Assembly (NCBI RefSeq): GCF_006717045.1
Contig: NZ_VFPH01000001.1
Coordinates: 558,001-622,000 of the forward strand
Reading direction: 5' to 3'
Length of the DNA stretch: 64,000 bases
Origin: Pseudonocardia cypriaca
GTDB taxonomy: Bacteria > Actinomycetota > Actinomycetes > Mycobacteriales > Pseudonocardiaceae
How positions within the stretch are numbered: position 1 is the first letter of the stretch; each line of letters starts with the position of its first letter. The notes under the pieces are model-generated. The model was not told where the DNA came from. It saw nothing but the letters and a program-made list of their open reading frames with translations, and searched no databases. The position numbers and the translations under genes were made by a program. This document shows positions 57,925 to 64,000 of the stretch, piece by piece.

Positions 57925-58596
57925 CTAGCTCACGAGCAGGCGCACCGCGTCGAGGTCGCCGATCACGTCCTCGGCACGGTCGCGGCGTTCGTGCAGGGCG
58001 AGGTAGCGGGCCGCGATGGCGTCCGGATCGCCGGCACCGCCTGCCTGGATCGCGGTGGCGATCGTGACGGTGGCGACGTGCACCCCTCGCGGGCGGAGCG
58101 CCGCGTGCAACCCGAGTGCCCAGTTGCGCAGACCCGCCATCGCGATGCCGACATCGCCGAGCACCGGCATCGGGACCACCGAGGACGCCCCGGTGGTCAG
58201 CAGCACGGTGCCGGTGCCGCGGGTGAGCATGCCGGGCAGCACGTGCTGGACGGCCGTCACGGCGCCGAGAACGTGCAGCGCGAACTGCGCGGCCACCGCG
58301 TCGGGCGTGACGTCCGCGGCCTGCGTGATCGGGGCGCCACCGGGACCCGGCGTGAACGCGAGCACGTCGATCGGTCCGAGCTCGACCTGCATGCGGTCGA
58401 GCGCGGCCCGCAGCCCGGCGCCGTCGGTGATGTCGGCCGGATACGCGCCGGCCGCAGGCAGCGCGGCCACCGCACGTGCGAGGCGCTCGCCGTCGCGGGC
58501 CACGAGGCCCGTCCGGAACCCGTGCTCGGCGAACCGGCGGGCGATCGCCGTTCCGAGTCCCGGGCCGGCGCCCACCACCGCGAGTGTTCCGCCCAT
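57925..58596 (-). CDS. Atypical short-chain dehydrogenase/reductase-like protein
   Basis: A 223-residue Rossmann protein. TLAVVGAGPGLGTAIARRFAEHGF supplies the NAD(P)-binding GxGxxxG-type motif, and GPIDVLAFTPGPGG replaces the NNAG segment. Where the catalytic Tyr-x3-Lys should follow GASSVVPMPVLGD the sequence is VGIAMAGLRNW, lacking both Tyr and Lys, so classical SDR catalysis is unlikely. The ATG at 58596 has GAGAGG upstream. It diverges from an HxlR regulator, which probably controls it. Confidence 0.83.
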   Translation of the reverse strand: MGGTLAVVGAGPGLGTAIARRFAEHGFRTGLVARDGERLARAVAALPAAGAYPADITDGAGLRAALDRMQVELGPIDVLAFTPGPGGAPITQAADVTPDAVAAQFALHVLGAVTAVQHVLPGMLTRGTGTVLLTTGASSVVPMPVLGDVGIAMAGLRNWALGLHAALRPRGVHVATVTIATAIQAGGAGDPDAIAARYLALHERRDRAEDVIGDLDAVRLLVS

Positions 58597-58635
58597 GCGC
58601 ACCTCTCTCGTACGATCCGATAGCTACCGCATCGT

Positions 58636-58678
58636 TTGTGCGTGGCGCTGACCTGCACAAGTAGGCACATTGATGTGC
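58636..58678. promoter_or_regulatory. Palindromes between the SDR and HxlR genes
   Basis: GCACAT-TG-ATGTGC (58665-58678) is a perfect inverted repeat, and TTGTGC-N13-GCACAA (58636-58660) is another using the same TGTGC/GCACA core. They are likely binding sites for the HxlR protein in the divergent control region. Confidence 0.5.
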
Positions 58679-58704
58679 GTGGCGGATGGAGAGGTGACGA
58701 GGCC

Positions 58705-59091
58705 ATGATCGCCGAGGCCTTGGAGCTCGACGGTGCCGTGCCGGATCAGGACGCCTGCCGGCACGTCCTGCGGGTGCTCGGCCGGATCGGCGACAAGTGG
58801 ACGGTGCTCGTCATCGCCCGGCTGGGCGACGGTCCGCTGCGCTACGGGGAGCTGCAGCGCGCCGTGACCGGGATCTCGCAGCGCATGCTCACGCTGACCG
58901 TCCGCGCCCTCGAGCGGGACGGGCTGGTCAGCCGCACCGTCCACCCGAGCATCCCGCCCCGCGTCGAGTACGCGCTCACCGACCTGGGGCGCACCCTGCT
59001 CGACCCGGTGCTCGCGCTCGCCACGTGGGCGATCGAGCACCGGGGTGACGTCGAGGAGTCCCGCCGTCGCTACGACGGGGCGCACGCGTGA
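58705..59091 (+). CDS. HxlR-family transcriptional regulator
   Basis: A 128-residue winged-helix regulator. The HxlR signature Cys in DQDACRHVLRVLGRIGDKWTVLVIARLGDGPLRYGELQRAV is present; this Cys senses electrophiles or redox state in several family members. ISQRMLTLTVRALERDGLVSRTVHPSIPPRVEYALTDLGRTL completes the domain. The ATG at 58705 has an ACGAGG site. Divergent from the SDR-like gene, with GCACA/TGTGC palindromes between them. Confidence 0.93.
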   Translation: MIAEALELDGAVPDQDACRHVLRVLGRIGDKWTVLVIARLGDGPLRYGELQRAVTGISQRMLTLTVRALERDGLVSRTVHPSIPPRVEYALTDLGRTLLDPVLALATWAIEHRGDVEESRRRYDGAHA

Positions 59092-59112
59092 GTGGCCGTG
59101 CCCCCGGAGGGA

Positions 59113-61086
59113 TCAGCCCACCGGGCGGATCAGGTCGTAGACGGTCGCGCCGCCCACCGTCGTCGAGGTGAAGGTCTCCTGCACCCACGTGGCGATCTCG
59201 GAGTTGCCGCCCGGGCCGCCGCCACCGCCGACGAAGTAGTGCACCTCACCGGCCGCGACGAGCTCCTGGAACCGCTGCAGGGTCGGCGCGGGGTCCCCAC
59301 CGTTGAAGCCGCCGATGCCCATGACGTCGGTGCCGCTCGCGAGCGCGAGGTCCGCGCTGCCCGACGCGCTCGTCGTGGCCGCAGCCCACTTCGTGCCGGC
59401 GTTCTGCAGCAGTGCGACGAGCGCGGGATCGGAGGCGTTGGCCCGGGGGCCGAAGCCGCCGCCCGGACCACCCTGGATGATCACGGGACCCGCACTTCCG
59501 CCGCCGTCGCGGCGGCCTCCGTCGGGGCCTGCACCGGGCCCGAAGCGCATGCCGCCGCCGGGGCCGGACCCGGTGGCGGGGCCCGCCAGCGGGTTGCCGC
59601 CGTTGTGCGTGCTCGTGATCGTGTCGGCGGCGTACGCGACCTGCGCGGCGCCCCCGGTGAGCAGGACGGCCAGCGCGGCGGCGACGGCGAGGCGGCGCCG
59701 GTGCGCCCCGACGAGCAGCAGGAGCACCGCCGCAGCGGCCAGGGCGACCACGACCCAGCGCAGCCACGGCACGAACTCGGGCGTGCGCGACAGGAGCACC
59801 ACGGCCCATGCCGCGGTCCCCGCCGTGACCACGGCGAGGGTGATCCGGGCGGGCCAGCCGGCCCGGCGCCGCCACAGCTCCACCCCGCCGATCCCGACGA
59901 GCGCGGCGATGCCCGGGGCGAGCGCCACCGTGTAGTAGGGGTGGAAGATCCCCTGGGCGAAGCTGAAGACGGCCGCGGTGACGACCGTCCAGCCACCCCA
60001 GAGCAGGAGCGAGGCGCGCATGCGGTCGGTGCGCGGGGTGCGCCGGGTCAGCACCAGGCCGACGACGAGCAGCACCAGCGCCGCCGGCAGCAGCCACGAG
60101 ATCTGGCCGCCGACCTGCTCGCCGAAGAGGCGCGTCCAGCCCGCGGCTCCGCCGAACCCGCCGAAACCACCGCCTCCCTCGATGACGGCACCTTCCATTC
60201 CCGGCGGGGGCTGCGCGCCTGCGGGTGCCTCCATCAGCCGGCCGCGGCCCTGACCGAAGATCCGCCCGAACCCGTTGTAGCCGAACGTGAGGTCGAGGAC
60301 GCTGTTGTTCTCCGAGCCGCCGATGTAGGGCCGTGAGCTCGCCGGCCAGAGCTCGGCGATCGCCACCCACCACCCCGCGGACACCACGACGGCCAGTCCC
60401 GCGGCGAGCAGCTGGCGGATCCGCCGCAGGTACCCGGTGGGAGCGGCCACGAGGTAGGTGAGCGCGAGAGCCGGGATCACGACGAAGGCCTGCATCATCT
60501 TGGCCAGGAACGCGAAGCCGATGAGCGCACCCGCGATCATGATCCACCGGGTGGAGGCCTTCTCGACGGCGCGGACCGTGGCGTACGCGGCGGCCACGAG
60601 GAGCAGGACGAGCAGCGCGTCCGGGTTGTTGTAGCGGAACATCAGCACGGCGATCGGCGTCAGCGCGAACACCGCGCCCCCGAGCAGCGCGGCGGCCGGG
60701 CCCGCCACCCGGCGCACGGCCGCGTACAGCAGGGCGACGGAACCGACGCCCATCAGCGCCTGCGGCACGAGCATGCTCCAGGACGAGAGCCCGAAGACCC
60801 TGGCCGAGAGCGCCATCACCCATAGGGACGCGGGCGGTTTGTCGACCGTGACCGTGTTGCCTGCGTCGGTGGAGCCGAAGAAGAACGCGGTCCAGTTCTG
60901 CGTCATCGCTCGGACCGCACCCGCGTAGTAGGTGTTGGCCCAGCCCTCGGCGCCGAGGTTCCACAGGTAGAGCCCGGCGGTGGCGGCGAGGAGCACCGCC
61001 AGTGCGATCCACTCCGCGCGGCCGCGCCGCGGGCGTTCGTCCACGGCGCCGGGTTCCGGGCGGGCGGGAGCGAGGGTGGCGGTCAT
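59113..61086 (-). CDS. GT39 (PMT/ArnT-like) glycosyltransferase, copy B
   Basis: A 657-residue paralogue of the protein at 52893. The catalytic loop AEGWANTYYAGAVRAMTQNWTAFFFGSTDAGNTVTVDKPPASLWVMALS is closely similar, as are ALTPIAVLMFRYNNPDALLVLLLVAAAYATVRAVE and SSRPYIGGSENNSVLDLTFGYNGFGR. The C-terminal extracytoplasmic part begins after a Gly-rich linker and ends TVGGATVYDLIRPVG. Its ATG overlaps the stop of the GT2-GtrA gene (ATGA), so the polyprenyl-phosphate sugar made by that partner is the likely donor. Confidence 0.92.
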   Translation of the reverse strand: MTATLAPARPEPGAVDERPRRGRAEWIALAVLLAATAGLYLWNLGAEGWANTYYAGAVRAMTQNWTAFFFGSTDAGNTVTVDKPPASLWVMALSARVFGLSSWSMLVPQALMGVGSVALLYAAVRRVAGPAAALLGGAVFALTPIAVLMFRYNNPDALLVLLLVAAAYATVRAVEKASTRWIMIAGALIGFAFLAKMMQAFVVIPALALTYLVAAPTGYLRRIRQLLAAGLAVVVSAGWWVAIAELWPASSRPYIGGSENNSVLDLTFGYNGFGRIFGQGRGRLMEAPAGAQPPPGMEGAVIEGGGGFGGFGGAAGWTRLFGEQVGGQISWLLPAALVLLVVGLVLTRRTPRTDRMRASLLLWGGWTVVTAAVFSFAQGIFHPYYTVALAPGIAALVGIGGVELWRRRAGWPARITLAVVTAGTAAWAVVLLSRTPEFVPWLRWVVVALAAAAVLLLLVGAHRRRLAVAAALAVLLTGGAAQVAYAADTITSTHNGGNPLAGPATGSGPGGGMRFGPGAGPDGGRRDGGGSAGPVIIQGGPGGGFGPRANASDPALVALLQNAGTKWAAATTSASGSADLALASGTDVMGIGGFNGGDPAPTLQRFQELVAAGEVHYFVGGGGGPGGNSEIATWVQETFTSTTVGGATVYDLIRPVG

Positions 61087-62339
61087 GCCGAGGTCTCCTG
61101 ACGGGCCGGTGCGGCCGGGCGAGCGGCGTGCGTGCGGAAGATCCAGGAGCGGTACGCGACGAACCGCAGCAGCGTCGCCACCGCGTTCGCGACGATCAGC
61201 ACCAGCAGCTCGACGGCCTGGCTCGCGGCGGGCAGCCACGTGTGCAGCGCGGCGAGGGCGCCGCTGGTGAGCGCGAGACCCAGCGCGAAGACGATCAGCC
61301 CTTGCAGCTGGTGGGTGGCGGCGCCTGCCGAGCCGCGCACGCCGAACGTGAGGCGGCGGTTGGCCGCGGTGTTGCCGACCGCCGTGATGACGAGTGCGAG
61401 CAGGTTGGCCGCGTATGCCCCGACCGGATCCCGCAGGAGCAGGAAAAGCAGGGCGTACGCGAGGGTGCTCGCCACCCCGATGGCGGCGAACCGCACGAGC
61501 TGGCCGGGGAGACCGGTGGGCACCCCGGGTACGGGATCGGGGTTGCGACCGAGCTGTCCGCGCAGCTCGGCGAGCGGCAGCCGCCCGGTCGTCAGTGCGC
61601 GCCCGAGCCGGGCGATGCCCTTGAGGTCGGCGACGGCGGTGGCGACGATGTCGACGCGGCTGTCCGGGTCGTCGACCCAGTCGACGGGCACCTCGTGGAT
61701 GCGCAGACCGCTCCGCTCGGCGAGCACGAGCAGCTCGGTGTCGAAGAACCAGCCGGTGTCCTCCACCAGCGGGAGCAGCCGATGGGCGACGTCGGCGCGG
61801 ATCGCCTTGAACCCGCACTGCGCGTCCGAGAAACCCGCGCCCAGCGTGCCGCGCAGGAGCAGGTTGTAGGAGCGGGAGATGAACTCCCGCTTGGCGCCGC
61901 GCACCACCCGGGAGCTCCGCGCGAGCCGCGTGCCGATCGCGAGGTCGGAGTGCCCGGAGATCAGCGGTGCGACGAGGGGGAGCAGGGCGGCCAGGTCGGT
62001 GGACAGGTCCACGTCGCAGTAGGCGAGCACCTGCGCGTCCGACGCCGACCAGGCGGCCCGCAACGCCCGGCCGCGGCCCTTCTCCGGCAGCCGGAGCGCG
62101 GTGACGTACGGGAGCTCCGCGGCCAGCCGCATCGCGATCCGCGGCGTGGCGTCGGTGCTCGCGTTGTCCGCGATCGTGATGCGGAACGGGTAGGGGAACT
62201 GCCCGGACAGGTGCTCGTGCAGCCGGCGCACCGACGGCTCGAGGTCCACCTCCTCGTTGAAGACGGGCACGACGATGTCGAGCACGGTGCGCTCGGACCG
62301 TCCGTGCCGGGGAGGCCGGAGTGCGGTGTCGACGCTCAT
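61083..62339 (-). CDS. Polyprenyl-phosphate sugar synthase fused to GtrA-like flippase
   Basis: A 418-residue two-domain protein. Residues 20-250 are a GT2 domain of DPM1/polyprenol-phosphate mannose or glucose synthase type: LDIVVPVFNEEVDLE, TIADNASTDATP, VLAYCDVDLSTDLAALLPL (catalytic Asp residues) and GFSDAQCGFKAIRADVA. Residues 285-405 are a four-helix GtrA-like domain (LVRFAAIGVASTLAYALLFLLL to LLRFVAYRSWIF) that may help flip the lipid-linked sugar. It is translationally coupled to the GT39 transferase: donor synthesis, flipping and transfer in one operon. Confidence 0.93.
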   Translation of the reverse strand: MSVDTALRPPRHGRSERTVLDIVVPVFNEEVDLEPSVRRLHEHLSGQFPYPFRITIADNASTDATPRIAMRLAAELPYVTALRLPEKGRGRALRAAWSASDAQVLAYCDVDLSTDLAALLPLVAPLISGHSDLAIGTRLARSSRVVRGAKREFISRSYNLLLRGTLGAGFSDAQCGFKAIRADVAHRLLPLVEDTGWFFDTELLVLAERSGLRIHEVPVDWVDDPDSRVDIVATAVADLKGIARLGRALTTGRLPLAELRGQLGRNPDPVPGVPTGLPGQLVRFAAIGVASTLAYALLFLLLRDPVGAYAANLLALVITAVGNTAANRRLTFGVRGSAGAATHQLQGLIVFALGLALTSGALAALHTWLPAASQAVELLVLIVANAVATLLRFVAYRSWIFRTHAARPAAPARQETSA

Positions 62340-62426
62340 GGGCCCAGCGTTGGGCCGGGCGCTATCGGTTCCTTGTGCCGATCGTGTGAGCGGGCTGTGT
62401 GCCGCCCCGGCCCGAGGTGGGGGTGG

Positions 62427-63308
62427 TCACCGGGCCGGAGCAGCCTCGGCGCTCCTGCTGCGGCGGGCCCTTGCCCACAACCCGTGGCTGGGCTGCTGCG
62501 CGAGCGCGGCGGTCAGGCGGTCGAGGAAGATCGCGAGGATCACGACGGCCAGGCCGCCCTCGAAGCCGCCGGCCACGTCGAGCTGCGTGACCGCGCTGGT
62601 GACGACCGTGCCCAGGCCACCGGCGCCGGCGAGCCCGGCGACGACCACCATCGAGAGCGCCAGCATGATCACCTGGTTGATCCCGGCCATGATCGAGGGG
62701 AGCGCCATCGGGAGCTGGACCTCGCGCAGGATCTGGCGCGGGTGGGCGCCGAAGGCGTGCGCAGCCTCCACGACCTCCGGGTCGACCCCGCGGATCCCCA
62801 GCTCGGTGAGCCGGACGGCCGGGGGGATCGCGAAGATCGTCGTGGCGACGACGCCGGGCACCACCCCGATGCCGAAGAAGAACACCGCCGGGATGAGGTA
62901 CACGAACACCGGGGTGGTCTGCATGAAGTCGAGCACGGGGCGCAGCACCACGCTCGCGCCCCGTCGTCGGGCGGCCCAGATGCCCAGCGGGACCCCGATG
63001 ATCGTGGCGATCACAGCGGCGACCAGGACGACTGCGAGCGTCTCCATCGTCTCCTGCCACAGGTCGAGCGAGGCGACGAGCAGGAACGCGAGCGCGGTGA
63101 ACACGGCGAACCCGACGCCGCGGGCGAGTAGCGCGGCGAGCGCGAACACGGCGACCCAGACGAGGAACGGGGGGTCGGAGAGCACCGCGGTGAGCGCGTC
63201 GACGAGCACGGTCATGACCGCGCTGATCGCGTCGAACACACCCGGCACCGTGCGCAGCAACCAGCTGATGAAGGCGTCGACGGCGGCGCCGAGCTCGATG
63301 CGGGGCAT
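62427..63308 (-). CDS. Glycine-betaine/proline-type ABC permease (OpuAB/ProW-like)
   Basis: A 293-residue permease with six or more helices and the EAA-type loop AHAFGAHPRQILREVQLPMALPSIMAGINQVIMLALSM. TTPVFVYLIPAVFFFGIGVVPGVVATTIFAIPPAVRLTELGIRGV is typical of quaternary-amine importers of osmoprotectants. It follows the ATPase gene with a 3-nt gap. No binding-protein gene is seen on this side; it may lie beyond the window with the rest of the operon. Confidence 0.93.
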   Translation of the reverse strand: MPRIELGAAVDAFISWLLRTVPGVFDAISAVMTVLVDALTAVLSDPPFLVWVAVFALAALLARGVGFAVFTALAFLLVASLDLWQETMETLAVVLVAAVIATIIGVPLGIWAARRRGASVVLRPVLDFMQTTPVFVYLIPAVFFFGIGVVPGVVATTIFAIPPAVRLTELGIRGVDPEVVEAAHAFGAHPRQILREVQLPMALPSIMAGINQVIMLALSMVVVAGLAGAGGLGTVVTSAVTQLDVAGGFEGGLAVVILAIFLDRLTAALAQQPSHGLWARARRSRSAEAAPAR

Positions 63309-63311
63309 GCG

Positions 63312-64000
63312 TCAGCTCCGGGTGGGGACGGCGGCGAGGGATGCGAGCACTGCGGCGCGGGGCACCACGCCGAGCAGCCGGTGCCCCTCGTCCACCACCG
63401 CAAGGGGCACGGTGTGCCGGCCGAGGCGGCCGAGGATGTCGATGAGCGGGGTGTCGGGTCGCGTCGTGGCGTACTCGCTGCTGAGGCCGTCCCCGTCGAT
63501 CACATCGCGGCCGACCGCGGCGGCGTGGGCGAGCCAGTCGTCGCCCACCACGCCGAGGATCTGCTGCTCGTCGCCGAGGACGTACGCGCCGGTCGCCTCC
63601 GCGGCGCCGAGCCTGGCGAGAACTTCGCTGGGCCGGTCCTGCAGGCGGGCCACCACGCGCGGCGCGCGCAGCACGTCCTCCGCGGTGAGCACCCGGCTGC
63701 GGTCGACATCGGAGACGAAGTCGGCGACGTAGTCGTCGGCGGGCGCGGCGAGGATCTCCGGGCCGGTCCCGAGCTGCACCAGCCGCCCGTCCTTGAGCAG
63801 CAGGATCCGGTCGCCGAGCCGCATCGCCTCGTTGAGGTCGTGGGTGATGAAGACGATCGTCTTGCGCAGCTCCTGCTGCAGGCGCAGGAGGAGGGCCTGC
63901 ATGTCGCGGCGGATGAGCGGGTCGAGCGCGGAGAACGGCTCGTCCATCAGCAGCACGTCGGTGTCGGCTGCGAGCGCCCTCGCCAGCCCCACGCGCTGCT
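63312..64000 (-). CDS. Glycine-betaine/proline-type ABC ATPase with CBS domains (N-terminus beyond window)
   Basis: The C-terminal 229 or so residues of an OpuAA/ProV-like ATPase. The end of the signature (QRVGLARALAAD), Walker B (VLLMDEPFSALDPLIRRDMQ) and the switch His (FITHDLNEAMRLGDRILLLKDG) are visible. From about residue 85 of the visible part a tandem CBS region begins (DRSRVLTAEDVLRAPRVVARLQD), ending VPLAVVDEGHRLLGVVPRAAVLASL. CBS domains in this family sense ionic strength. Walker A lies past the window edge. Confidence 0.93.
   Translation of the reverse strand, partial: QRVGLARALAADTDVLLMDEPFSALDPLIRRDMQALLLRLQQELRKTIVFITHDLNEAMRLGDRILLLKDGRLVQLGTGPEILAAPADDYVADFVSDVDRSRVLTAEDVLRAPRVVARLQDRPSEVLARLGAAEATGAYVLGDEQQILGVVGDDWLAHAAAVGRDVIDGDGLSSEYATTRPDTPLIDILGRLGRHTVPLAVVDEGHRLLGVVPRAAVLASLAAVPTRS

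Overview
The window is uniformly GC-rich DNA with dense genes, many GTG starts, frequent ATGA/GTGA overlaps and several apparently leaderless genes. DUF3558, DUF3040 and PPE-like proteins, an IdeR/DtxR-type iron box and a GylR-like glycerol locus point to an actinomycete, most likely family Pseudonocardiaceae (inference from gene content; no rRNA is present). It reads as ordinary chromosome, with one insertion sequence.

Layout. 1-5 kb: an Nramp-like transporter cut by the window edge, then an operon of response regulator, sensor kinase and an orphan TAXI solute-binding lipoprotein. 4.4-9.1 kb: a RibD-like reductase, an NfeD/SPFH pair, a BrkB-like protein and an amino-acid permease. 9.1-13.7 kb: a tandem DJ-1-like membrane protein with a small membrane partner, a DesK/DesR-type two-component system beside a perfect palindrome, and an arginase-like enzyme. 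13.6-18.3 kb: an LTA-synthase-like hydrolase, a VOC protein, DUF3040, and a PadR/MFS drug-efflux pair. 18.4-23.2 kb: a type VII-associated trio (DUF3558 lipoprotein, small partner, Pro-rich PPE-like protein), Uma2, and an FAD monooxygenase. 23.3-30 kb: a glycerol regulon, glpF-glpK-glpD facing an IclR/GylR regulator and a second glycerol kinase. 30-37.6 kb: HAD and App1 phosphatases, a sucrase/ferredoxin-like protein, TerC, small membrane proteins, a PIG-V-like mannosyltransferase and DUF4241. 37.7-42 kb: a sugar-type ABC importer whose binding-protein gene is split by an IS256-family element. 42-48.2 kb: a MDMPI-SnoaL fusion, a macrolide-type glycosyltransferase, tRNA-Lys and tRNA-His, oligoribonuclease, a HerA-like ATPase and a manganese catalase. 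48.2-54.8 kb: a PH-domain pair, a second sucrase/ferredoxin-like protein under an iron box, an acyl-CoA synthetase, and a GT39 transferase. 55-64 kb: an OmpR-type two-component system, DUF2461, an SDR with an HxlR regulator, a second GT39 transferase coupled to a GT2-GtrA fusion, and a glycine-betaine type ABC importer cut by the right edge.

The most striking structure is outside the genes. Three families of short inverted repeats sit within about 30 nt of stop codons: hairpins with a GCCACnTTC core (near 1375, 28430 and 52860), 70-bp nested palindromes built on a 20-bp period (7602 and 54901), and 22-bp-period repeats (29977 and 31892), the last running into a coding sequence. None carries a clear U-tract; the only canonical U-tract terminator seen follows tRNA-Lys. 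No gene-free stretch exceeds 300 bases. The longest are 46958-47238, 44214-44428 and 1241-1433.
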